Assembly (NCBI RefSeq): GCF_030695035.1
Contig: NZ_JAUYTT010000008.1
Coordinates: forward strand, 744,001 to 808,000
Direction of reading: 5' to 3'
Origin: Frigidibacter sp.
GTDB taxonomy: Bacteria; Pseudomonadota; Alphaproteobacteria; Rhodobacterales; Rhodobacteraceae
Length of the DNA stretch: 64,000 nucleotides
The notes beneath the pieces were generated by a model. It did not search any database and was not told the DNA's origin. It saw only the letters and a list, made by a program, of their open reading frames with translations. Shown piece after piece: positions 55,874 through 64,000 of the stretch. Position 1 is the stretch's first letter, and each line of letters opens with the position of its first letter. Position numbers and translations under genes: made by a program.

Positions 55874-56807
55874 CGTGGGAAACTCCTTCCAGGCCGGCAT
55901 TCCCCGGCCGGTCCTTTTGCGAAAACCAGATCAAGAAACGTGCCGCCATCTGTTCGAGGCTGCCCGCCAGCCCGGCACCGGGGGCGCGGGAGGGCCAGCC
56001 ATGGCCGTTGCCCTGCAACAGCACGCGCCAGAGGTCCGCGCCGCCTGCGCCGCCGCTCCAGGCATGGATCTCGGCGCGCTGGCCCGAAATGCGCGCCTGC
56101 CGGTGGCGCGGGGGGCCGGAACAGCGGTTGCGGGCGCGCCAGAAGGCCACCGTCTCCTCGGCCCCCAGCACCCGGCCGCGCTGGCCGAGCCCGACACCGC
56201 CGCGCGCCGCGACAGGACCACCGGCATGGGGCAGCAGCGGATCCTCGGTCCATTGCACCAACATCAGCGGCACCGGCGGGCCAAGGGGCGCGCGCAAGGC
56301 CAGATCGGCGGGCATGGCGGCGGACACGGCGACCACGGCGGTGGGCGGCACCGCCAACTCGCATGCAAGGCGCAGCGCGAACATGCCGCCGTTCGAGGCG
56401 CCCGCAAGGCAGAGCGGCGCGGGCGCGCCTTCGGCCAGTGCCTGCACCAGCGCCAGATCGGCCTGCCAGCCGGGCTCAATCCCCGGGCGGCCATCGGCCC
56501 AATGCCCCTCGGCCTGCGGATAGACCACGCTGCCGGCATGGCCCTGCAGAGCCTCATGCAGCCGCGCGCGCCCGGCAAAGCGGCGCGAGTCGCCGCCGCC
56601 GCCGTGGAAGGCCAGTACCCGCAGGCCCGCCGCGCCGGCACCGGGGGCCACATGCGCCAGCCGCAGCCCCTGCGCGGTGGGCACCGAGAGCGGGCGCAGC
56701 GCCTGTGGCAGCAGCGGGCCGGGCGCCGCACGCTCATGGGCCCACTGCGCGGCGGGCCGCGCGGCGGCCATGCGGAAAGGCGACGGGGCGCGGGGCCGGA
56801 GCGTCAT
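55863..56807 (-). CDS. Alpha/beta hydrolase, LpqC/PHB-depolymerase-like
   Basis: 314 residues. Nucleophile elbow GASNGG (CLAGASNGGMFAL), oxyanion region LAFHGGGGDSRRF, and a catalytic His in NGHGWPS near the C-terminus. Resembles polyhydroxybutyrate depolymerase/esterase LpqC proteins. No signal peptide, so probably cytoplasmic. It overlaps the propeller gene and the methyltransferase gene, so translation is coupled. It could release or hydrolyse the ACP-linked product. Confidence 0.85.
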   Translation of the reverse strand: MTLRPRAPSPFRMAAARPAAQWAHERAAPGPLLPQALRPLSVPTAQGLRLAHVAPGAGAAGLRVLAFHGGGGDSRRFAGRARLHEALQGHAGSVVYPQAEGHWADGRPGIEPGWQADLALVQALAEGAPAPLCLAGASNGGMFALRLACELAVPPTAVVAVSAAMPADLALRAPLGPPVPLMLVQWTEDPLLPHAGGPVAARGGVGLGQRGRVLGAEETVAFWRARNRCSGPPRHRQARISGQRAEIHAWSGGAGGADLWRVLLQGNGHGWPSRAPGAGLAGSLEQMAARFLIWFSQKDRPGNAGLEGVSHDVI

Positions 56808-58318
56808 GCCTCGCCCCCTGCGCTGCGGCCCAGCCAGACCTCAAGCCCGCCATCGGGGTTGTCTTCGTAGGTCCAGCCGCCCTGCCCGTCGCGCACAGCC
56901 ACCCGTGGGCCGAAGACATTGGCCGTGCCCATGAACAGCCCGGCGGGGGTGGAGACGAGGTTGCGGATGCCCCAGTTATAGGCATTGCCAAAGCCCTTGC
57001 GGCAGACCGGCAGCCAGTTCTCGCCATCGGCGCTGCGCCAGAGGTCCGCTCCGCCCTCGGCGGCGATGATCTTCTCGGCCCCCAGCAGCGCCAGCAGCTT
57101 GCGCACCCGTTCGGGCGCGGCATCGAAGCGCGCCCATCGCAACGTCACCGACCAGTCATAGGTGCCGCAATAGAGCCAGCCGTCATGCGCCGTCATCGAC
57201 CACATGTAGCCGTTGAAGAAATGGCCAAAGCCCGCCTTCAGCCCGCTGAGCGGCTCGCGCCCGTCATCATCCAGATCGCCGACGATCACGTCCCAGCTGT
57301 CATCGGCATTGACGCGCAGCACCTCTGCCGCCGCGGGGCCGATCTTGTTGACCCGGTCATTGCCGCCGCCCTGAATGCCGGTTCCGACATAGAGCGCGCC
57401 CTTGAACTCGGTCATCGAGGCGACCGCCTGATTGAGCGGGCCGCGCCCGGCGCCCTTGTCGATGACCTTGCGCCAGCGATAGGGCGGCGGGGTGTCGCCA
57501 TCGGTCACCCAGACCTGCAGCCCCTCAAGGTTCAACGTGCCCGCATAAAGCCGGTCATTCGCCACCGCGAGGCTGAAGATGCCAAGGTTGCCGGGCTCGC
57601 CAAAGCCATGTTCGTTGGCTGCAGTCCAGTTGCCCGAGGCGGGGTCGTCGCTGGCAAAGACGAAGGGCAGCCCCGCGGTGTTCTGCTGGCCGCCATCGGT
57701 GCCGCGCCGGGCGGTGGGGGCAAAGTGCAGGCGGCCGCGGAACGAGGTCAGCGAGCGGGTGGTGGAGATGGGCGGGTCGATGATGCCGTACTCCGTCACC
57801 GGCTCGAAGCTGCGGCCATCGGTGGTGCGCAGGATCAGCCCGCCCGGCGCGCGGCCCGGCGCCCATGTGGCGATGTAGAGGGCGGGTTCGGCGTCCCGGG
57901 GGCCTTGGTAGAGCTCCATCGACCGGTAGCCGATCTCGCGCGGGACCGGGTTGCCATTGGCATCGGGCACCATCGGGGCGCGGAAGACCATCTCCCAGCC
58001 GCTGCTCGCCGGATCCCAGCACCAGATCTGCGCCTGAAAGTCCAGCTGGTAGAGCTGGTCGCGCGTGTCCGGGCAATCGACCGGCCAAACCTCCAGCGGG
58101 ACTTCGGTGAAGGCCGACTGGAACTTCAGCATGCACATGTTGGACCGGGTGGTGCCGAGATAGAGCTTGCCGCCGAACCAGGCCATCGAATGGGCGTAGT
58201 TGTTGTGCCCGTCCCCCAGCCCGGCACGCCCCAAGCAGTCGAAATCGGTGCGCGACAGCCCGCGTTTGGGCGCGGGGCCGTGGTCGGGGATCAGCGGTGC
58301 GGGGCTTTGCTCGGTCAT
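56804..58318 (-). CDS. Large propeller-like protein of unknown function
   Basis: 504 residues without signal peptide. Many Trp/Tyr-rich short strand repeats of the type MAWFGGKLYLGTTRSN, SLAVANDRLYAGTLNLEGLQVW, MTEFKGALYVGTGIQGGG, AHDGWLYCGTYDW, STPAGLFMGTANVFG, about seven to eight in all, spaced 50-80 residues. This pattern fits a beta-propeller (Kelch/sialidase-like). No enzyme family recognised. It is sandwiched between a hydrolase and an SDR with 4-base gaps or overlaps. It may be a scaffold, or an unrecognised cyclase/hydrolase. Confidence 0.7.
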   Translation of the reverse strand: MTEQSPAPLIPDHGPAPKRGLSRTDFDCLGRAGLGDGHNNYAHSMAWFGGKLYLGTTRSNMCMLKFQSAFTEVPLEVWPVDCPDTRDQLYQLDFQAQIWCWDPASSGWEMVFRAPMVPDANGNPVPREIGYRSMELYQGPRDAEPALYIATWAPGRAPGGLILRTTDGRSFEPVTEYGIIDPPISTTRSLTSFRGRLHFAPTARRGTDGGQQNTAGLPFVFASDDPASGNWTAANEHGFGEPGNLGIFSLAVANDRLYAGTLNLEGLQVWVTDGDTPPPYRWRKVIDKGAGRGPLNQAVASMTEFKGALYVGTGIQGGGNDRVNKIGPAAAEVLRVNADDSWDVIVGDLDDDGREPLSGLKAGFGHFFNGYMWSMTAHDGWLYCGTYDWSVTLRWARFDAAPERVRKLLALLGAEKIIAAEGGADLWRSADGENWLPVCRKGFGNAYNWGIRNLVSTPAGLFMGTANVFGPRVAVRDGQGGWTYEDNPDGGLEVWLGRSAGGEA

Positions 58319-58322
58319 CGGA

Positions 58323-59057
58323 TCATCCCCGTCGCCCGCGCTGCGGCACCGGCGCGATGACAGAGTTGAGGAGGAACGTGTCCCGCGGCAGGCCCAGCAG
58401 ATAGAGGATGAAGGCCGCCACCCGGTCCGGCGCCAGCATCGCGCGGGGCTTCAGCGCCACGGTGCCCGACTGGCCCCAGAGCCCGGTATCGACCGCGTCG
58501 GGCAGCAGCGTCTGCACGCGCACCCCGTCGCGCTGCACCTCTTCGGCCAGCGATTCCGACAGGCCGATGATCCCGAATTTCGACGCGGAATAGGGGCCGT
58601 CGAAGGCCCGCCCCTGCCGGCCCGAGGTGGAGGAGATGTTGATGATATCCCCTTGCCGCTGCGCCAGCATCGCCGGCAGCACCGCGCGGTTGGCAAGGAA
58701 GGTGCCGGTCAGGTTCACGTCGATGATCGTGCGCCATTCCTCATAGGACGTATCCGCCAGCGGCCGCGGCTGCCCGCCGGTGCGCAAGATGCCGGCGGCG
58801 GTGATCAGCCCGTCGATGCGGCCATGCGCCGCCAGCGTCTCCGCGGCCATCCGCGCCATTTCGGACTCGGAGGTGACATCGGAGGGGAAAGCGGTCGCCG
58901 CCGGCCCGAGCTCTGCCGCCAGCACCTCCAGCGGCGCGCCTGCGCGGTCCACCAGCACGGCATGGGCCCCGGCGCCTGCCAGCGCGCGGGCCGTCGCGGC
59001 GCCGATGCCGCCGGCAGCGCCGGTGATGAGGATGATGCGGCCCGAGAGGTCTTGCAC
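58323..59057 (-). CDS. Short-chain dehydrogenase/reductase (first)
   Basis: 244 residues. Cofactor site LITGAAGGIGAATARAL, Asp after the second strand (VDRAG, favouring NAD), catalytic ISST...YSASK (Ser, Tyr, Lys), and PDAVDTGLWG. Related to FabG/3-oxoacyl-ACP reductases. With the nearby ACP it could reduce an ACP-linked keto group. Confidence 0.92.
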   Translation of the reverse strand: MQDLSGRIILITGAAGGIGAATARALAGAGAHAVLVDRAGAPLEVLAAELGPAATAFPSDVTSESEMARMAAETLAAHGRIDGLITAAGILRTGGQPRPLADTSYEEWRTIIDVNLTGTFLANRAVLPAMLAQRQGDIINISSTSGRQGRAFDGPYSASKFGIIGLSESLAEEVQRDGVRVQTLLPDAVDTGLWGQSGTVALKPRAMLAPDRVAAFILYLLGLPRDTFLLNSVIAPVPQRGRRG

Positions 59058-59070
59058 GTTGGTCTCCTTG

Positions 59071-59829
59071 CTATGCTTTCTTGCGGGCCCGCCCGCGCTG
59101 CGGCACCGGCAGCAGATGCGGGTCGGGCACCGCCATATCGCGCCCCAGCTCGATCAGCCCCAGCAGGGCGGTGGCGAAATTGGCCTCGCTGATCCGCCCG
59201 CCAAAGGGGCCGTCCAGCATTGTTCCGGCGATCAGCGGGGTTTCCACCGGGCCGGGGAAGACGGTGCGGACGCGGACACCCTCGGGCGCCAGCTCCTCCG
59301 CCAGCGCGCGCCCATAGGCGGCCAGCGCGAACTTCGTGGCGCTGTAGGCGGGGGCCAGCGGGGTGCCGCGCAGCCCGTGGGGCGTGGTGGAGGAGCCGAT
59401 ATTGACGATGTCGCCATCCCCCTGCGCGCGCATCAGGGGCAGGACGGCGGCGTTGGCGAGGAACACCCCATGCAGGTTCACATCCACCATGCGCTGCCAA
59501 TCGGCCAGTGGCAGATCGCGGGTCGCAGGCGGCAAAGCGGCACCGGCAGCGCGGCCCACGGCGGCAGAGGCGATCATCAGGTCGGCGCGGCCAAGCGCCT
59601 CCACCTCGGCGCGGAGGCGTCCCATGTCGACCTCGCTCGCCACATCGAGGCTGAGCGTGCGATGCGCCCCCGGCCCCGCTTCGGCCAGCGCCTCCGCCAG
59701 CATCGCCAGCCGCCCCGCATCGCGGCCCACCGCCAGCACCAGATCGCCGCGCCGCGCCAGCGCCAGCGCGAGGCCGCGGCCGATACCGCTGCTGGCACCC
59801 GTCACCACGCTGACGCGCGGGCCGGTCAT
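59071..59829 (-). CDS. Short-chain dehydrogenase/reductase (second)
   Basis: 252 residues. VTGASSGIGRGLALALARR, VGRDAGRLA (Arg, favouring NADP), NIGSS...YSATK catalytic Ser-Tyr-Lys, PGPVETPLI. Its ATG overlaps the stop of the upstream hydrolase (ATGA). Two different SDRs in one run suggest two reductions or a reduction and an oxidation. Confidence 0.92.
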   Translation of the reverse strand: MTGPRVSVVTGASSGIGRGLALALARRGDLVLAVGRDAGRLAMLAEALAEAGPGAHRTLSLDVASEVDMGRLRAEVEALGRADLMIASAAVGRAAGAALPPATRDLPLADWQRMVDVNLHGVFLANAAVLPLMRAQGDGDIVNIGSSTTPHGLRGTPLAPAYSATKFALAAYGRALAEELAPEGVRVRTVFPGPVETPLIAGTMLDGPFGGRISEANFATALLGLIELGRDMAVPDPHLLPVPQRGRARKKA

Positions 59830-60950
59830 TGCGGCCGCATCCGCGCGGCGCGGGCGGCCTGCACCCGCTCGCGGAACCGCCCGCGCGCCGGGGTGCCGGC
59901 AGTTTCGACGCCGGCCACAAACATGCGCAGTGCGCGCGCGAACAGGCGCGGCTTGACGATGGGGAAGAAATGCCCGGCATTGGGCACCATGATCCGCCGG
60001 GCATCGGGGATCACCTCCAGCAGCCGTTCGGAACTTGGCACGCAATGCGACAGCGCACCATAGATCAGCAGCACCGGCATCGTCAGCCCCGGCAGCCGGT
60101 CGGCGGGCACGTCGCCCTCGTCCTGCAGCTCGGTGGCGGCGGTCGTGGTCTCCAGCAGCGTCTGCCATTTCTGGCTGCCGCGCGCGCCCATCTGGCGCGA
60201 GCGCAGATCGATACGGCGGGGCGCGTCGGGCGCCGCCCGCTCTGCCGCCAGCGCCGCAAGCCGCGGCATCCTTGCGGCCAGCGCGCCAGCCCCCGGCCGC
60301 GCGAGCGCGGCTGCAAGCCGCCCGCCACCGGCTCCGGGAAGCAGCGACAGTTCCGGCGGATCCTCGGGGCCAGCCTCATCATTCACCGCACGCATCGCGC
60401 CGCGCGCGCCAGCCAGCGCCGCGCCGCCACGGGGGCCGAGGTCGGCCAGCAGGCGAAAGTCGATCTCGGCATCCTCGGGCGGAAAGCTGGTCACGCCCTG
60501 CCCCGCCAGTTCTGCCTTCCAGCGCGGCCAGTGCGGCCAGTCGGCCAGCCGCATCGGCCGTTGCAGGGCGCGCAGCTGGGTATCGGCGACGGTCAGGCTC
60601 GCCACCCGGTCTGGATGCGCGATGGCAAAGGCCAGCGCCACCCGCGCGCCGTGGCTGTGGCCGACGACATGGGCGCGGTCGATCTGCAGATGGTCGAGCA
60701 GCGCGGCGAAATCCGCCGCAAGATCGTGGAGGCGGTAGTGCGAGGGCGGCATCGAGCTTGCGCCATGCCCGCGCAGGTCATGCAGCAGGATCGGCAGGTC
60801 AGCGGCCAGATGCCGCACCGCGCCCAGATACCAGAAGGCAAGGTTCGCCCCCAGCCCGTGGATCATCGCCACCGGCGCCTGCCCGGGCCGCAGATCGGCG
60901 CCGACCAGCTGGTAATTCATGCGCAGATCCTGACGGGTCAAGGACGGCAT
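59826..60950 (-). CDS. Alpha/beta hydrolase (second)
   Basis: 374 residues. HGLGANLAFWY oxyanion region, HDLRGHGASSMPPSHY, nucleophile elbow VGHSHGARVALAFA, and a C-terminal MVPNAGHFFPIVKP His. It has an insert of ~100 residues between the lid and the last strand, making it longer than most. ATG at 60950 (MPSLTRQ); 60920 is possible. Likely esterase, thioesterase or C-C bond hydrolase in the cluster. Confidence 0.88.
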   Translation of the reverse strand: MPSLTRQDLRMNYQLVGADLRPGQAPVAMIHGLGANLAFWYLGAVRHLAADLPILLHDLRGHGASSMPPSHYRLHDLAADFAALLDHLQIDRAHVVGHSHGARVALAFAIAHPDRVASLTVADTQLRALQRPMRLADWPHWPRWKAELAGQGVTSFPPEDAEIDFRLLADLGPRGGAALAGARGAMRAVNDEAGPEDPPELSLLPGAGGGRLAAALARPGAGALAARMPRLAALAAERAAPDAPRRIDLRSRQMGARGSQKWQTLLETTTAATELQDEGDVPADRLPGLTMPVLLIYGALSHCVPSSERLLEVIPDARRIMVPNAGHFFPIVKPRLFARALRMFVAGVETAGTPARGRFRERVQAARAARMRPQ

Positions 60951-60987
60951 TGCGGTGGTTCCTGCCTTTCCCCTGACTGCGTCAGCA

Positions 60988-62565
60988 TCAATCCATGTAG
61001 CCAAGCTTCTGCATCTGGCGCAGGAGGATCTCGCGGTCCTCGTCCGACACCTCCTCGCGCTCCGCCTCCGCAGCGACAGTCGCGGTCGCAGCCCCGGTGG
61101 TGGCGGTGATGCCCTGCTCCAGCGCCTCCACCGGCACCCGGCCTTCCAGATCGCGCGGCACCGGCAGGCCCAGAAGCGTCAGCATCAGCGGGGTGATATC
61201 CAGCAGGTTCAGCGGCTCCAGCTGCTCGCCGCACTTGAAGGCGGGGCCGTGGCCGATGAAGATGCCTTCGGGGCGGTGGGTGCCGTCGGCCAACACCCGG
61301 TCCTTGACCACGGTATCCGAGGGCAGGATCGACACGAACCCGCCATCTCGCAGGCTGAGCGTGATGTCCGGGCAAGGCTCGATAAAGCTGCGCCCGCGCA
61401 GCTTGTTGGGCGAGGCGCCGACGACGACCTGCTTGCCCGAGGCGTCGCGCAACTCCATCAGCTCGGCCTGCATGTTCTGCACGAAGGCAAGGTAATCGTC
61501 GGGCTTGATGCCCTGGCCATTGCCAAGGTCGGGCTTGATATAGATCGCGTTGGACGAGGGCGTCGGGCAGAAGGCCACGGTCTTGCGCCAGTCGATCATG
61601 CCCAGATGGTCACGGATCTTCTCGGCGGTCAGCTGGCCCTTGGCATCATCCTCCGCCTTGCCGGTCCAGGTGAGGTAGCCTTTCTCGGCGAGCCACTGGT
61701 TGATGTAGAGGATTTCTGTCGTCGGGCCAAAGCCGTGGTCGGACACGATGATGACGTTCGTCTCCGGCCCGGCGGTTTCGACCATGCGGCGGATATTGTC
61801 ATCCATCTGCCGGTAGAAATCGGTCGCCAGTGCGGTGATGCGGTCCGTCCACTCCCCCGGCTCGCCCGAGTAGCAGTCGGCATCGAGATAGCGCCAGAAC
61901 AGGTGCTGGATCTTGTCGGGCCCGTCCAGAACCACGGCAGTCAGCTCGGTGCGGTCTTCGGTCATCAGCCGGCAGGTTACGTCGGTCCAGGCGCGGTCGC
62001 GGACGTTCTGCAGCTCGATCCACTCCTCATGCTCGCCGGCATGAAGGCCCTGCACGCATTTCTTTTCCTCGCCAATATCCATGCCGAGGTCGCGGTAATC
62101 GAAATCGGTGGAGGCCTTGAGGCTGTCGAACAGCGATTGCGGGTGGATGCCGTGGCGTAGGTGCTTCCAGGGCACGAAGCCCGAGACCACATAGCCATCG
62201 ATCTGCGGCGGCGGCGCGTAGCCGTAGAAGTTGAGCGCGGTGCCGCGCATCTTGTGGCGGTTGACCATGGCGAACACCGTCTCGCAATGGTTGTCGCGGC
62301 GGTCGTTGACCTTCAGGTAGACGCTGCCATCGTCCAGATAGGCGGGGCGCAGGAAGTCGTAGATGCCATGCACCTCTGGGCTGCGCCCGGTGGTCATCGA
62401 GGTCCAGGCCGGCGGGGTCAGCGGGTTGCGGGTGGACATCAGCTGCGCAGCAGTGCCGCCGCGGATCAGGCTGGTGAGGAAGGGCAGCACGCCTTGCTGC
62501 GACAGCGGACGGAGCAGCGAAAAGGTCGCGCCATCCAGACCGATCATCAAAACCCGATTCGTCAC
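60988..62565 (-). CDS. Alkaline-phosphatase-superfamily phosphodiesterase/pyrophosphatase
   Basis: 525 residues. Metal and nucleophile motifs: VLMIGLDGATFSLLRPL (Asp), STRNPLTPPAWTSMTTGRSPEVHG (Thr nucleophile), VVLDGPDKIQHLFWRYLD, VIIVSDHGFGPT (Asp-His) and GHGPAFKCG near the C-terminus. This is the type I phosphodiesterase/nucleotide pyrophosphatase group, which also contains sulfatases and phosphomutases. The start is a GTG at 62565 because GGAGGG lies 5 bases upstream. First gene of the eight-gene run. Confidence 0.9.
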   Translation of the reverse strand: MTNRVLMIGLDGATFSLLRPLSQQGVLPFLTSLIRGGTAAQLMSTRNPLTPPAWTSMTTGRSPEVHGIYDFLRPAYLDDGSVYLKVNDRRDNHCETVFAMVNRHKMRGTALNFYGYAPPPQIDGYVVSGFVPWKHLRHGIHPQSLFDSLKASTDFDYRDLGMDIGEEKKCVQGLHAGEHEEWIELQNVRDRAWTDVTCRLMTEDRTELTAVVLDGPDKIQHLFWRYLDADCYSGEPGEWTDRITALATDFYRQMDDNIRRMVETAGPETNVIIVSDHGFGPTTEILYINQWLAEKGYLTWTGKAEDDAKGQLTAEKIRDHLGMIDWRKTVAFCPTPSSNAIYIKPDLGNGQGIKPDDYLAFVQNMQAELMELRDASGKQVVVGASPNKLRGRSFIEPCPDITLSLRDGGFVSILPSDTVVKDRVLADGTHRPEGIFIGHGPAFKCGEQLEPLNLLDITPLMLTLLGLPVPRDLEGRVPVEALEQGITATTGAATATVAAEAEREEVSDEDREILLRQMQKLGYMD

Positions 62566-62819
62566 AACAACCCTCCAAAAATCCAGACGGTGCAGGTTGC
62601 GGCCCCCGAAATCGGATACGGGCACGCCCCCTTTAAGCGCATATTCAATAAGATCAGGGCCTAACAGACTCTTTCCAACGCTGCAACGCTGCCGTGCGGC
62701 GGCCGGCGAAAAGCTGCGGCGGGTGGCGGGTGCGCAGCAGCTGCGCCGCGCGGCACACTTGTCAGACTGTGCCGCCCGCTCTAGACCAAAGCCAAGGCAC
62801 CACGATCAAGGAGAGCGCC

Positions 62820-63158
62820 ATGAACCGACCCCTCGCCGCAGAACCGGGCCCTGATGCAGCGCCCGGCACGCAAGAGGGCGGCACAGCGGCGCGGAACGAA
62901 GGATCGGCCAAGATCGTCTCGGACGCGATGCGCGACCAGAAGCTGCGGCAAGAACGGCTGCGCCATGTGCAGGAGTTTCTGACCAGCCCGGTGTTCATCG
63001 ACATGCGCCAGCAGTCGATCACCGTGTCGGACAGCCCCGCAGAGCTGGCCGAGCGCAAGCGCGATCTGGATTATCGGATCGAGGTGCTGGAAGCGGTGCT
63101 GGCGCTGCTGATCGAAGAGCGTGACATGCTGGACCGGGTGGTTTCGTCGCAGGGATGA
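62820..63158 (+). CDS. Small coiled-coil-like protein, unknown
   Basis: 112 residues. Low-complexity N-terminus, then two predicted helices rich in charged residues (SDAMRDQKLRQERLRHVQEFL and ERKRDLDYRIEVLEAVLALLIEERDML). ATG at 62820 with AAGGAG. No family recognised. It is divergent from the biosynthetic run and convergent with the sulfotransferase-like gene, whose stop is 11 bases away. Confidence 0.7.
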   Translation: MNRPLAAEPGPDAAPGTQEGGTAARNEGSAKIVSDAMRDQKLRQERLRHVQEFLTSPVFIDMRQQSITVSDSPAELAERKRDLDYRIEVLEAVLALLIEERDMLDRVVSSQG

Positions 63159-63168
63159 CGGGCCCCTT

Positions 63169-64000
63169 TCAGGAATATCCCATCGCCATGGCCTGATCTC
63201 GCAGCGCGGGGCGCAGCCCGCCCCCGTCCGGGCGCCAGGGCAGTGGGCCTTTCAGCGACACCGCCCCCGCGGCCGGCACTGCCGCCCGTAGCGCGGCAAG
63301 GTCCAGCACATCGCCGGCCAGATGCGCGCCGAACGGCCCCGGCCCGGCAAAGGCCGAGTCCTCGGGCCGCAGCATCCGCGCAACCGCTGCCGCATCCGCG
63401 GGCAATGCCAGCGCTCCGGCCAGCCCCGCCAGCGCAAGCGCCGGACCCGCTGCCAGATCCTCGACCCGCAGCGCGTGGAACCGCGATGGCGCCACCCCCG
63501 CGCGGAACACCGCCACACCAGCCTCGGCCATCGCCCACAGCTCCTGCGCATCGGGCATGGGGGGCGACACGCTGTCATCCACCGCGCCCATCAGCATCGC
63601 CGCCGCGCCGCCCGACTGGCCCATCACCGCCCGGCCCTGCGCCACCGGATGCATCTGCAGATGCACGAAATCGGCATCCGGAAACGTGGCCAGCAACCGC
63701 TCGGTCCCGCCCGGCTCGAACAGGGCCGAGGTAACCGGCGCCACCATCCGCCGCGGCGCGATCATCGCCGCCAGCCGCTGTGCCACGGCGCCCGTGGGCA
63801 GGTGCATATGCCGCGTCAGCCAGCGCCGCGCCATCTCCACCGAAGCCATGCTCTGCTCGCCCACCAGCAGATGCGACAGCGAGCGGAGCAGCCCGTGAAG
63901 CTGGCCCTGCCGCATTCCTGTCATCTCGCGCAGCAGGTTGTCCACCGTGCCCGACAGTTCCAGATTGCATTCCGGCAGATCATAGGCGCCGGGGTTGCGC
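63169..64000 (-). CDS. Sulfotransferase-like protein, N-terminus cut by window edge
   Basis: About 277 codons visible, open at the right edge. The C-terminal part matches the sulfotransferase pattern: FPDADFVHLQMHPVAQGRAVMGQSGGAA (PAPS-side strand with Arg/His variation), then FHALRVEDLAAGPALALAGLAGALAL and a final GPGPFGAHLAGDVLDL. The upstream NLELSGTVDNLLREM suggests the region after the P-loop-like PAPS motif, which lies outside the window. The usual Arg in the xRHPxA motif reads QMHPVA, so activity is uncertain. It may be the next gene of the biosynthetic cluster. Confidence 0.6.
   Translation of the reverse strand, partial: RNPGAYDLPECNLELSGTVDNLLREMTGMRQGQLHGLLRSLSHLLVGEQSMASVEMARRWLTRHMHLPTGAVAQRLAAMIAPRRMVAPVTSALFEPGGTERLLATFPDADFVHLQMHPVAQGRAVMGQSGGAAAMLMGAVDDSVSPPMPDAQELWAMAEAGVAVFRAGVAPSRFHALRVEDLAAGPALALAGLAGALALPADAAAVARMLRPEDSAFAGPGPFGAHLAGDVLDLAALRAAVPAAGAVSLKGPLPWRPDGGGLRPALRDQAMAMGYS

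Overview
This is a 64 kb stretch of a GC-rich alphaproteobacterial genome, most likely a member of the Rhodobacterales (Rhodobacteraceae/Paracoccaceae). That assignment rests on the codon use, the Hint-domain protein type, the DUF1127 protein, the split urease locus, and the GC-rich intergenic elements carrying CCCCCGAGGATATTT. It is an inference from gene content, not a database match. No rRNA, tRNA, CRISPR array, transposase or complete prophage was seen.

Layout. 1-8.7 kb: a partial mannose-1-phosphate guanylyltransferase, a repeat-rich Hint-domain protein, a membrane-anchored LytTR regulator, a FixJ-type regulator, a second regulator broken by a frameshift, and an aldo/keto reductase-MFS pair. 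8.7-15.4 kb: a TetR regulator with DUF6544 protein, guaB, a TehA-type channel, an agmatinase-family enzyme, a small lipoprotein and a DUF1127 protein. 15.6-17.4 kb: ureEFG. 17.5-29.4 kb: a C-P lyase (phosphonate) locus: phnG-H-I-(HAD)-J-K-(corA)-L-N on the minus strand, divergent phnF, two PhnM-type hydrolases, a 2H-phosphoesterase (DUF1045) and a PHP-domain protein. No phnP and no phnCDE transporter is present. 29.4-35.0 kb: cobalamin uptake (btuB-F-C-D plus a leaderless cobalamin-binding protein) behind a cobalamin riboswitch. 35.2-42.3 kb: ureC, then an insert of unrelated genes (dihaem cytochrome c, small helical protein, HicAB, LprI), then ureB-ureJ-ureA-ureD. 42.5-50.1 kb: housekeeping genes pyrC, pyrE, dnaB, alr, mlaE and mlaF, then two membrane proteins. 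50.3-54.3 kb: a 1112-residue PqqD-like/pseudo-M50/HlyD protein and an AT-rich poly-gamma-glutamate hydrolase. 54.7-64 kb: an eight-gene minus-strand run (acyl carrier protein, methyltransferase, two alpha/beta hydrolases, propeller-like protein, two SDRs, alkaline-phosphatase-superfamily enzyme), then a partial sulfotransferase-like gene at the right edge.

How it fits together. Phosphonate breakdown (Phn), B12 uptake and urea hydrolysis all suggest scavenging of P, cofactor and N. The agmatinase-family enzyme could supply urea to the urease. The urease genes lie in two blocks in opposite orientation, with the Phn and Btu loci between them, which points to a past rearrangement.

Most unusual content: the right-end cluster built round a free-standing acyl carrier protein; the pseudo-protease/HlyD fusion; the C-P lyase operon with embedded HAD and CorA genes and candidate PhnP substitutes; and a three-copy, roughly 160-215 bp intergenic repeat made of consecutive hairpins.
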